Of a stretch of DNA of 64,000 nucleotides, positions 1 to 6,870 are shown piece after piece. Below the pieces are notes generated by a model that was given only the letters and a program-made list of their open reading frames with translations, was not told the DNA's origin and did no database searches. Position 1 is the stretch's first letter. The number at the start of each line of letters is the position of its first letter. Position numbers and translations under genes: made by a program. The stretch lies in assembly GCF_000702305.1 (NCBI RefSeq), contig NZ_JNLC01000011.1, forward strand, positions 186,001 through 250,000, in the 5' to 3' direction. The DNA is from Allobosea sp. 117 (GTDB taxonomy: Bacteria; Pseudomonadota; Alphaproteobacteria; Rhizobiales; Xanthobacteraceae).

Positions 1-716
1 TGCAGCCGGCCGAGCTCGGCTGGGGCACCCATGAGAAGTGGATGCCGCAGAACGGCTACAGCCACAATTTCGGCTCGGGCGCGGCGATCTACCTGATGCA
101 GCCCGGCGCCGCCACCAAGGTGCGCACCTGGTGCCCGAGTCTGGGCGCCCAGCACGGCTTCCTCGTCACCCACAACGAATCGATCTCGATCGCCGACTAT
201 TTCACCTTAAGGAACGGCGCTCAGGTGACCTTCCGCCCGACCTGCCACTACGCCTACCACCCCTGCAACGACGCCGTGCTGTCATGGCACGAGATGTTCG
301 GCAATGAGGGCAGGTTCCAGGAGGAGTGGACCATCCTTACCGAGGACGAGATCGTCGACGGGCGCGACGAGCTCGGCGTGCTGCTGTTCGGCCATGCGAA
401 GAACGCCTACTGGTACGGCTCGCAGCTCACCATCGAGGAGACGCGCAACCTCGCGCCGTACCAGACGGCGACCGGGCTCCAGGTCTCTTCCGCCGTGCTC
501 GCCGGCATGGTGTGGGCGCTGGAGAACCCCGAGGCCGGCATCGTCGAGACCGACGAGATGGACTACAAGCGCTGCCTCGAGATCCAGAAGCCCTATCTCG
601 GCACGGTGAAGGGCTATTACACCGACTGGACGCCGCTCGACGGCCGCCCCGGCCTGTTCCCCGAGGACATCGACACCAGCGACCCCTGGCAGTTCAGGAA
701 CGTGCTGGTGCGGTGA
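1..716 (+). CDS. hss: Homospermidine synthase, C-terminal half (5' end outside window)
   Basis: Homospermidine synthase makes the polyamine sym-homospermidine from putrescine in an NAD-dependent reaction; it belongs to a saccharopine-dehydrogenase-like fold. The frame is open from base 3, so about 237 C-terminal residues are present and the Rossmann NAD-binding half lies upstream. The segments LVTHNESISIADY, PTCHYAYHPCNDAV, LGVLLFGH.KNAYWYGSQL and FPEDIDTSDPWQFRNVLVR agree with remembered alphaproteobacterial (Blastochloris-type) enzymes through to the C-terminus. Homospermidine is a typical polyamine of this group. A large palindrome (756-802) follows the stop. The identity is secure; only truncation by the window edge limits it. 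Confidence 0.9.
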   Translation, partial: QPAELGWGTHEKWMPQNGYSHNFGSGAAIYLMQPGAATKVRTWCPSLGAQHGFLVTHNESISIADYFTLRNGAQVTFRPTCHYAYHPCNDAVLSWHEMFGNEGRFQEEWTILTEDEIVDGRDELGVLLFGHAKNAYWYGSQLTIEETRNLAPYQTATGLQVSSAVLAGMVWALENPEAGIVETDEMDYKRCLEIQKPYLGTVKGYYTDWTPLDGRPGLFPEDIDTSDPWQFRNVLVR

Positions 717-755
717 GGCACACCTCGCGCGCCCCACAACCCGATCATCCAGAGA

Positions 756-802
756 CGTCATCCCGAGGTGCCCGGCCAGTGGCCGGGCCTCGAAGGATGA
801 CG
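756..802. repeat. Intergenic palindrome (rhizobial CGTCATCC-type element)
   Basis: A near-continuous inverted repeat: CGTCATCC (756-763) pairs with GGATGACG (795-802), GAGG with CCTC, and GCCCGGCC (770-777) with GGCCGGGC (781-788) around a three-base loop. The same pattern, with CATCC, TTCGAGG, a GC stem, CTCAGGAT, recurs at 16606-16657. Such elements are common between genes in Hyphomicrobiales. It sits just after hss and may terminate that transcript, but it has no T-run. Confidence 0.6.
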
Positions 803-906
803 GCGCAGCATGGATGAGGAGGCGCAGCCCTGCGGGCCGGCACTGGCGCCCGGCCGCTCCGTACATAAGTAAGCCCGACGTCCCGCCCCCCGAACGGAGC
901 CTCCTC

Positions 907-1611
907 GTGGCCGATCTCTCGTCCTTCCCGATCACCCGCCGCTGGCCTGCCAAGCACCCCGACCGCCTCCAGCTCTATTCCTTCCCGACGCCGAACGGCG
1001 TGAAGGTCTCGATCATGCTGGAGGAAACCGGCCTCCCCTACGAGGTACACGCCGTCAATATCGGCAAGGACGAGAGCTGGACCGCCGAATTCCTCTCCCT
1101 CAATCCCAACGGCAAGATCCCGGCGATCCTCGATCCCAATGGGCCGGACGGGAAGCCGCTCGGCCTGTTCGAATCCGGCGCGATCCTCCTCTATCTCGCC
1201 GAGAAGACCGGCAAGCTGCTGCCGGCCGATGCGGCCGGTCGCTACGAGGCGATCCAGTGGGTGATGTTCCAGATGGGCGGCATCGGCCCGATATTCGGCC
1301 AGCTCGGCTTCTTCCACAAATTCGCCGGCGCGGCCTATGAGGACAAGCGCCCGCGCGAGCGCTACGCCAAGGAAAGCGCCCGCCTCATCCGCGTGCTGGA
1401 GACCCGCCTCGAAGGCCGCGACTGGATCATGGGCGACGATTACACCATCGCCGACATCTCCATGCTCGGCTGGGTGCGCAACCTGATCGGCTTCTACGGC
1501 GCCGGCGAGCTGGTCGCCTATGACGAGCTGAAGAACGTGCCGAAATGGCTGGAGCGCGGCCTCGCCCGCCCCGCCGTGCAGCGCGGGCTGGAGATCCCGC
1601 CGCGCGGCTGA
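907..1611 (+). CDS. Glutathione S-transferase, YfcG/nu-class-like
   Basis: A 234-residue glutathione transferase family protein. The N-terminal thioredoxin-like domain contains LYSFPTPNGVKVSIMLEE, the NPNGKIPAI cis-proline segment and the glutathione-binding FESGAILLYLAE. The helical C-terminal domain carries the N-capping-box-like segment DYTIADIS. The TPNG start of the fold and the overall pattern resemble YfcG/YghU, which act as glutathione disulfide-bond reductases rather than classical conjugating enzymes. GTG at 907 is preferred: GGAG lies nine bases upstream and the family normally starts close to this point. An in-frame ATG at 814 would add a low-complexity extension overlapping the palindrome region. 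The protein is cytoplasmic and monocistronic as far as can be seen. Confidence 0.85.
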   Translation: MADLSSFPITRRWPAKHPDRLQLYSFPTPNGVKVSIMLEETGLPYEVHAVNIGKDESWTAEFLSLNPNGKIPAILDPNGPDGKPLGLFESGAILLYLAEKTGKLLPADAAGRYEAIQWVMFQMGGIGPIFGQLGFFHKFAGAAYEDKRPRERYAKESARLIRVLETRLEGRDWIMGDDYTIADISMLGWVRNLIGFYGAGELVAYDELKNVPKWLERGLARPAVQRGLEIPPRG

Positions 1612-1646
1612 TGGCGATCGAGCAGATCTTCGGCCGGACGGCGCGT

Positions 1647-2276
1647 TCAGAACAGCGCGATCAGCTTCGGCAGAAGCTCCGCCCGCTTGGCATAGGCCAC
1701 CAGCTCGGCCGCCGGCACGGCGAGCAGGAACAGCAGGCCGTCGCGCAGCGCGCGGCGCAGCGCCGACGGCTGGAAGCTTGGCATCTCGGCATCGTGATAG
1801 AGCGACAGCCGCGGCAACAGCAGCGGGACGCGCGCGGCATAGGCCTCGTAGCTCGTCCCGAAGCGCTGGCCGAGCAGGGCGGCCTCCCTGTGCGCCGTGG
1901 CGGCGAGGATGGCGGCGATCGCGCCGCCAAGCACCGCCGCGACGACGAGGCTGCCGAACGCCAGGCCGATGCCGGCGGCGCCGAGGATCGAGAAGAAATA
2001 GAGCGGATTGCGGGAGATCGAATAGGGGCCGGTGGTGACCAGGACGGCGTTCTTGCGCCCGCCTATATAGAGCGTCGACCACAGCCGCCCGATGACGGCG
2101 GCGAGGATGAGGCAGAGGCCGGCGGACCTGATGGTGGTGCGGGCGAGCGAATCCCGGCCCGACGGGTCATGCGAGACGAGGATCAGCGCGACTGCGGCGA
2201 GTGCAACGGTCCAGATGGTGACGATGCGGCGTGTCTGGCTGACATAGCCTGCCGGGCGCTCGATATTCGAGGGCAT
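1647..2276 (-). CDS. Isoprenylcysteine carboxyl methyltransferase-family membrane protein
   Basis: A 209-residue polytopic membrane protein with hydrophobic helices near residues 20-35, 50-65 and 95-125. The family hallmark is in the middle: LVTTGPYSISRNPLYF, the conserved GPY..SRNPLY loop of the ICMT/phospholipid methyltransferase family, followed by EAALLGQRFGTSYEAYAARVP, the E...(F/Y)G..Y..Y..R(V/T)P signature that forms the SAM site. The substrate in bacteria is usually unknown. It starts eight bases after the mipA/ompV stop on the same strand, so the two are probably co-transcribed, which hints at an envelope role. Function beyond SAM-dependent methylation cannot be assigned. Confidence 0.8.
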   Translation of the reverse strand: MPSNIERPAGYVSQTRRIVTIWTVALAAVALILVSHDPSGRDSLARTTIRSAGLCLILAAVIGRLWSTLYIGGRKNAVLVTTGPYSISRNPLYFFSILGAAGIGLAFGSLVVAAVLGGAIAAILAATAHREAALLGQRFGTSYEAYAARVPLLLPRLSLYHDAEMPSFQPSALRRALRDGLLFLLAVPAAELVAYAKRAELLPKLIALF

Positions 2277-2284
2277 CGCCCGCC

Positions 2285-3133
2285 TCAGAACCGGTAGCCG
2301 AGCGTCAGCATGCCGGAGGGCTGAAACGCCTCCTGCACGACCGGGCTGTCGGCGGCGTCGCCCAGAAGGTAGCCGATGCCGACCTGCCCGCGCACCAGCC
2401 AGTGCTCGCTCGCCATATAGGTGACGGCCAAGTCCAGATCGACGCGCTTGAAGCCGGCGCCGATGTCGTATTGCTTGAGCCCCGAGGCTGCGGACTGCGC
2501 CGCGGTGACCCCGAAATAGCTTTCCATGTAGTTCTCGTCGGCCCAGGTCGCCGATGCCCCCACGCTGAAGCGGAACTGGTCGATCTGGTGGGCGAGGTCG
2601 AAGCCGATCTTCGCCTCCAGCCCGTCGCTGCCGCCGACGATGCGGCTGAGCGAGGCATAGAACTCCGCCGGGCCGAGCTCATAGGCCAGCGTGCCGCCGA
2701 CCACGCCTCCCGCGTCGATATCGCCGAGGCCGCGCAGATGGTCGGAATCCTTCTGCTTGCGCCCGGTGTCGTAGCCGAGCTGGGCGCTGAGATTGAGATT
2801 GCCGAAGCTGTAGACGTTCACCGAGACGCCGCGCGGATCGACCTTCACGTGCTCGCCGAAGGTGGCGGTGACGAACGGAACCGGCTGGATGTCGAACTCG
2901 TCGGAGCCCTCATATTTCGGCACCATCATCGCGCCGCCGCCGAGCACCACCTTCCATTCGGAAAGCTTCTGGCCGACGAAGGCGAGGCGGTCGACGGAGG
3001 CGGCGACGGGCTCCGCCGCGTTCGGCGTTTCGGACGATGGGTCGGCGGCGAGGGCCGGCCCGATCAGGACGAACGGCACGATGGAACGCAGGCCGAAGAA
3101 GGCCACTCTGCCATGTCTCATACACTTGCTCAC
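2285..3133 (-). CDS. MipA/OmpV family outer-membrane protein
   Basis: About 282 residues from GTG 3133 (ATG 3121 is an alternative; neither has a clear ribosome site). A signal peptide of about 29 residues ends at ALA. The mature part is an OmpV/MipA beta-barrel: VVLGGGAMMVPKYEGSDEFDIQPVPF is the family N-terminal pattern, followed by alternating amphipathic strands and the terminal LGYRF ending in Phe, as expected for BAM-assembled barrels. In E. coli MipA binds the MltA and PBP1b murein machinery; a homologue of MltA is at 48862 but is unlinked. The gene faces a membrane LytTR regulator across a 133-base gap, so regulation by it is plausible. The methyltransferase downstream is probably in the same transcript. 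Confidence 0.85.
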   Translation of the reverse strand: MSKCMRHGRVAFFGLRSIVPFVLIGPALAADPSSETPNAAEPVAASVDRLAFVGQKLSEWKVVLGGGAMMVPKYEGSDEFDIQPVPFVTATFGEHVKVDPRGVSVNVYSFGNLNLSAQLGYDTGRKQKDSDHLRGLGDIDAGGVVGGTLAYELGPAEFYASLSRIVGGSDGLEAKIGFDLAHQIDQFRFSVGASATWADENYMESYFGVTAAQSAASGLKQYDIGAGFKRVDLDLAVTYMASEHWLVRGQVGIGYLLGDAADSPVVQEAFQPSGMLTLGYRF

Positions 3134-3266
3134 GGGGGGTCCCGAGGGCGGTCCTCAGGGTTCGATCGAGATATCCCGTGCCCGTCTCCGAACGGCCAGT
3201 TTGACTTCGCAATTGCGCCAAACTCTTCGCTGAACGTTCGTCGGGGGGTATTCGGGGGCCGACGCG

Positions 3267-4157
3267 ATGCGTGAATTCGCCAATCTGCAGGACGATGCGC
3301 GTGTGGACGGTGTCGGGCTGCAGGTGAGCTGGCTGCAGCGTCGCGCCGCCGAGATCTGCCTGGCGCTCGCCTTCAGTCCCGCCTTGGCCTGGATGTGCCC
3401 GTTCGGCGTCGATGAGCAGACCTTCCTCGCCCGCCTCGGCTATTGGGCCGGCATATTGTCGTTCTGGTTCGTCGCGATGGCCGTGGTGGAATCGCTGCTG
3501 GCCGAAAACGGCATCTTCCGCACCCGCACCCCGGCGGCGCAGCGCGCGCTGGTGATCGGGCTTGCCGCCCTGCCGATGATGATCATCACCGGGGCGGCGA
3601 CCCATGCCCTCACGGGCTGGCAGGCCACGCCTCTCAAGGTTCTGGAGCTGTACTGGCAGATCATCGTCCTGGGCTCGGCAGTCGCACTGCTGGCCAAGGC
3701 GCTGCTGCCATGGGGCACCGAGCTTGCCCAGGACGAGCAGCAGGAACTCGCGCTGCAGGAACTTGCGCTGCCGCAGCCGGCACCGGCCGAGGTGCGGCAC
3801 CAGCCGCCCGCCACCGTTCCGCTGACGGCCATCGCCGCGCCGATGGCGCCTGCCCCGCTGATGGCGCGGCTGCCGCTCGCCCTGCGCGGGCGCATCGTCT
3901 GCCTTGAGATGGAAGACCATTATGTCCGCGTCCACACCGATCGCGGCTCCGCGCTGGTGCTGCTGCGGCTGAGCGACGCCATCGCCGAGACGCACCCGGT
4001 GCCGGGTCGGCAGGTGCATCGCTCCTGGTGGGTGAGCGACGAGGCGGTGGAAGGGTTCGAGCGCGTCGGCCGGGTCGGTGTGCTCCGTCTTAGCAACGGA
4101 TCGCGCGCCCCGGTCTCGCAGCGCTATTTGCGAGCCGTCGAGGCGGCGTTCTCCTGA
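3267..4157 (+). CDS. Membrane-anchored LytTR-family transcriptional regulator
   Basis: A 296-residue protein with four hydrophobic helices in the first half (around residues 27-45, 55-75, 90-110 and 118-140), a Gln/Glu/Pro-rich linker, and a C-terminal LytTR DNA-binding domain from about residue 205. LRGRIVCLEMEDHYVRVHT, RQVHRSWWV, and LSNGSRAPVSQRYL are typical LytTR strand motifs (E..dHYv.v.t; HRS.wV; vP.sr). There is no receiver domain, so this belongs to the membrane-LytTR group, whose signal is sensed through the membrane part. It is divergent to the mipA/ompV gene, the obvious candidate target. Upstream, AACGTTCGT at 3233-3241 fits the published LytTR half-site pattern. Confidence 0.85.
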   Translation: MREFANLQDDARVDGVGLQVSWLQRRAAEICLALAFSPALAWMCPFGVDEQTFLARLGYWAGILSFWFVAMAVVESLLAENGIFRTRTPAAQRALVIGLAALPMMIITGAATHALTGWQATPLKVLELYWQIIVLGSAVALLAKALLPWGTELAQDEQQELALQELALPQPAPAEVRHQPPATVPLTAIAAPMAPAPLMARLPLALRGRIVCLEMEDHYVRVHTDRGSALVLLRLSDAIAETHPVPGRQVHRSWWVSDEAVEGFERVGRVGVLRLSNGSRAPVSQRYLRAVEAAFS

Positions 4158-4216
4158 CGGTGCCGCCGACGAGGGCGGCCGATAGATAGTCTCGGCGACT
4201 TACTCCCGAAATGGCC

Positions 4217-4245
4217 GTCATGCCCGGCCTTGACCCGGTCATGAC
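4217..4245. repeat. GTCATGCCCGG...CCGGTCATGAC palindrome
   Basis: Inverted repeat with 11-base arms (4217-4227 and 4235-4245) and one mismatch around a seven-base loop, lying between the LytTR gene and hemH. GTCATGCCCGG-type palindromes are dispersed intergenic elements in many Hyphomicrobiales. It could also help terminate the LytTR transcript; there is no T-run. Confidence 0.5.
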
Positions 4246-4363
4246 GACGAATCAGGGATGGCACGCCTCGGGAAAGCGTCGCAGGCCCGCCGGTTGGAAA
4301 GCCGGGGTGTTCGCCCTATAAGCTCGGGCCGGTGGCGGGGAAGCGATCAGGCGAGATGAGGCG

Positions 4364-5443
4364 ATGAATAAGGCCGTTCCGGTGCCGCAGGGCGCCAACC
4401 CTCCCGACACTCTCGACACGCTGCCTGCCGGCCATCCGCAGGTTGCCTTCGGCAAGATCGGCGTGCTGATCGTCAATCTCGGCACGCCGGACGCCACCGA
4501 CTACTGGTCGATGCGGCGCTACCTGAAGGAATTCCTCTCCGACCGCCGCGTCATCGAGGTGAACCGCGTCCTGTGGTGGTTCCTGCTCAACGTGATCATC
4601 CTGTCGAAGCGCCCGCAGGCCAAGGGCAAGGACTACGACACGATCTGGAACAGGGAGCTGAACGAGGGTCCGCTGCGCACCATCACCCGCGCGCAGTCGG
4701 ACAAACTCGCGGCAAGTCTCGGCCCGCTCGACGGGCGCCTGGTCTTCGACTGGGCGATGCGCTACGGCAACCCGTCCATCGCCTCGCGCATCGAGGCGCT
4801 GCAGGCGCAGGGCTGCGAGCGCATTCTGCTGGTGCCGCTCTATCCGCAATATGCCGCCGCGACCTCGGCGACGGTGTGCGACGCCGCCTTCGACGCGCTG
4901 AAGAGGATGCGCTGGCAGCCGGTGCTGCGGGTCGCCCCGCACTGGCCGGACGAGCCGGCCTATATCGAGGCGCTGGCCAATTCCATCGAGCGCGGCCTCG
5001 CCTCGCTCGACTGGGAGCCGGAGCTGGTGCTCGCCTCCTTCCACGGCATCCCGAAGGAGTATTTCGACAAGGGCGACCCCTATCACTGCTACTGCTACCA
5101 GACGACGCGTCTGGTGCGCGAAAAGCTCGGCTGGCCGGAAGAGCGGCTGCGGGTCACCTTCCAGTCGCGCTTCGGCAAGGCCGAATGGCTGCAGCCCTAC
5201 ACCGACAAGACCGTGGAGGCGCTGGCGAAATCCGGCGTGAAGCGGCTCGCCGTCATCACCCCCGGCTTCGTCGCCGACTGCCTGGAGACGCTGGAGGAGA
5301 TCGCCGGCGAGAACGCCGAGATCTTCCACCACAATGGCGGCGAGAAGTTCCACTTCATCCCCTGCCTCAACGACACGGCGGACGGCATGAAGGTGCTCGA
5401 GGCGGTCATTCGCCGCGAGCTGAGGGGCTGGGCCGAGCTTTAG
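4364..5443 (+). CDS. hemH: Ferrochelatase
   Basis: Ferrochelatase inserts Fe(II) into protoporphyrin IX, the last step of protohaem synthesis, at the inner face of the cytoplasmic membrane. The 359-residue protein has the family N-terminus IGVLIVNLGTPDAT, then YPQYAAATSAT, and LASFHGIPKEYFDKGDPYHCYC in the active-site region with the metal-handling His (SFHGIP), and the conserved FQSRFGKAEWLQPYT followed by PGFVADCLETLEEI with its conserved Glu. The ATG at 4364 gives the usual slightly extended alphaproteobacterial N-terminus. It is convergent with the deaminase gene, 42 bases apart. Other haem genes in the window are hemW, hemE and hemJ, all at separate sites. Confidence 0.95.
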   Translation: MNKAVPVPQGANPPDTLDTLPAGHPQVAFGKIGVLIVNLGTPDATDYWSMRRYLKEFLSDRRVIEVNRVLWWFLLNVIILSKRPQAKGKDYDTIWNRELNEGPLRTITRAQSDKLAASLGPLDGRLVFDWAMRYGNPSIASRIEALQAQGCERILLVPLYPQYAAATSATVCDAAFDALKRMRWQPVLRVAPHWPDEPAYIEALANSIERGLASLDWEPELVLASFHGIPKEYFDKGDPYHCYCYQTTRLVREKLGWPEERLRVTFQSRFGKAEWLQPYTDKTVEALAKSGVKRLAVITPGFVADCLETLEEIAGENAEIFHHNGGEKFHFIPCLNDTADGMKVLEAVIRRELRGWAEL

Positions 5444-5485
5444 ATCGGCGCCCCGCCTTGTGCCCGACGCGGAGCCAGCCGCCGC

Positions 5486-6394
5486 TCAATACTGCTTCTT
5501 CTTGCTGCGCTTCCACAGGTTGAACGCGTCGAGCGAGTTCGGCACGCTGGCCTGGGACGAGCGGATGCCCGTGCGGTCGCGATAGGCCTTGGACAGCTCC
5601 AGATAGAGCGCCTCGTCCGAGAAATCGACGCCCTGCACCGCCGCGTCGTAGCGCGTGGCGGCGAAGACCAGGCGTGGAATGCGCGCCCAGTAGATCGCCG
5701 CGTAGCACATGGGGCAGGGTTCGGCGGAGGAGTAGATCACGCAATGCGAGGTCGCCCCCGTCTGCGGCAGAGCCGCCTCCTCCTTCCGGATGGTGCCGAG
5801 GTCGAACACGCCGAGCTGGCGGCAGGCGCAGCGGATCGCCGTGACCTCGGCATGGGCGGTCGGATCCTTCCAGCTCGGCACGTGGTTGTGGTTGCGCCAG
5901 TAGCGGATGACCTCGTTGGTCTCGTCGTCGATCTGCAGGATCACCGCGCCGAACGGACCGCCGCCATTCTCGACCGAGATGCGTGCCTCGTCGGAAGCCA
6001 TGCGCATCCACGGATTGCCGCCCACCTCGATGCCCTCGTAGACGCCGGCCGCCTTGATGTTGTGGGCGTGCGCCGGCACACTCCTGCAGGCCTCAGCCGG
6101 CTCCAGCGTGCAGGCGGGCTCGAAGCCGTTCCACTCCTGCGTGTAGCCGAACAGCGCGTGCGGCTTCAGCGCCGCCGGCTCGCCCTCATAGGGCTTGCCC
6201 CATGGCAGGGCTTCCATGTGGGTGACGGCGGGATCGTAGGCGTAGCAGAACTCCTTCTCCGGTCCGGGCGGAGTGGTGGCGAGCGCCTGCCGCGCGGTGC
6301 CGCCGGTCGCGAGGCCCGCGACGGCCGCGGCAAAGCCCCTCAGAAATCCCTTGCGCGAGAGTCGATGCCGATGATCGGGATTGTCGCAGCTCAT
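5486..6394 (-). CDS. Exported nucleoside/cytidine-deaminase-fold protein with Tat-like signal
   Basis: A 302-residue protein with a zinc deaminase domain: TAHAEVTAIRCA supplies the zinc His181 and catalytic Glu183, and EPCPMCYAAI supplies Cys227 and Cys230. This is the CDA/guanine-deaminase-like signature. Unusually, the N-terminus (RHRLSRKGFLRGFAAAVAGLATGG, ending near ALA at residue 39) looks like a twin-arginine signal with an RK variant, so the enzyme would act in the periplasm. About 110 residues between signal and deaminase core are of unknown function. ATG 6394 is chosen because AAGGAAG precedes it; an upstream in-frame ATG at 6430 has no such site. Substrate is not identifiable; guanine or a nucleoside is possible. 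Confidence 0.75.
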   Translation of the reverse strand: MSCDNPDHRHRLSRKGFLRGFAAAVAGLATGGTARQALATTPPGPEKEFCYAYDPAVTHMEALPWGKPYEGEPAALKPHALFGYTQEWNGFEPACTLEPAEACRSVPAHAHNIKAAGVYEGIEVGGNPWMRMASDEARISVENGGGPFGAVILQIDDETNEVIRYWRNHNHVPSWKDPTAHAEVTAIRCACRQLGVFDLGTIRKEEAALPQTGATSHCVIYSSAEPCPMCYAAIYWARIPRLVFAATRYDAAVQGVDFSDEALYLELSKAYRDRTGIRSSQASVPNSLDAFNLWKRSKKKQY

Positions 6395-6550
6395 CTCGCT
6401 TCTTCCTTGCAGGGGGCGGCCTGAATCCAAGGCTAGCGCGCTCCCCCTTAAACCGGGCTTAAGTCATTGCGGAAAAGCCATATGATCGCCGGGAGCGGGA
6501 AGGGAACTCCCGGTCGTCGACGGCCGTTCTCCCGATGAGGAGCATCCGCC

Positions 6551-6783
6551 ATGACACAGCCAGCCCAACCGCCCCGCACACCCGACCCGCGCGGCCCCGA
6601 ATCCCGCGGCCCGCCGAATCCCCCGACAGCCCGCCGGTGCCGCTCGAGGAGCCGCAGGCGCCGCCCGATCCCGGCCCGGACATTCCCCCGCCCGGCCGCG
6701 GCGATCCCGACATCGATCCCGTTACGCCGCAGGAGCTGCCGCCAGACGGCCCACCGGCGCCGGAGACGCCGACGACCGCCTGA
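6551..6783 (+). CDS. Small proline-rich protein with apparent frameshift
   Basis: ATG 6551 is preceded by GAGGAGC at good spacing and opens a Pro-rich frame (MTQPAQPPRTPDPRGPES). After about 25 codons the Pro/Asp/Glu-rich coding character moves to the next frame (PDSPPVPLEEPQAPPDP and on to TPTTA), which ends at 6783 just before a terminator. The switch falls at a run of five Cs (6620-6624). One extra C would join both parts into a continuous protein of about 77 residues, so either a base is missing or the frame shifts there. An alternative start at ATG 6535, already in the second frame, has no ribosome site. Disordered proline-rich proteins of this size occur in related bacteria; function unknown. 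Confidence 0.4.
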
Positions 6784-6793
6784 CCGGCGTACG

Positions 6794-6833
6794 ATGAAAA
6801 CAAAACGGCCGGCGTGTCGCCACGCCGGCCGTT
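6794..6833 (-). terminator. Rho-independent terminator of rpsA (possibly bidirectional)
   Basis: A perfect 13-base-pair stem (6804-6816 with 6821-6833, loop TCGC). Read on the minus strand it is followed by TTTTGTTTT, as expected after rpsA, which stops at 6871. The proline-rich gene ends just upstream on the plus strand, so the hairpin may serve both. Confidence 0.85.
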
Positions 6834-6870
6834 CCAATTCTCACCGATCAGGCGGCGAGGGTCGAGACCC

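Noticed and set aside
282-953. Many long open frames antisense to real genes, for example here and at 745-2082, 2910-4019, 9801-11585, 12118-13845, 17851-21141 and 35284-37209
   Set aside because: They are Arg/Ala/His/Asp-rich mirror translations of high-GC genes with clear homologues on the other strand; such DNA has few stop codons in antisense frames.
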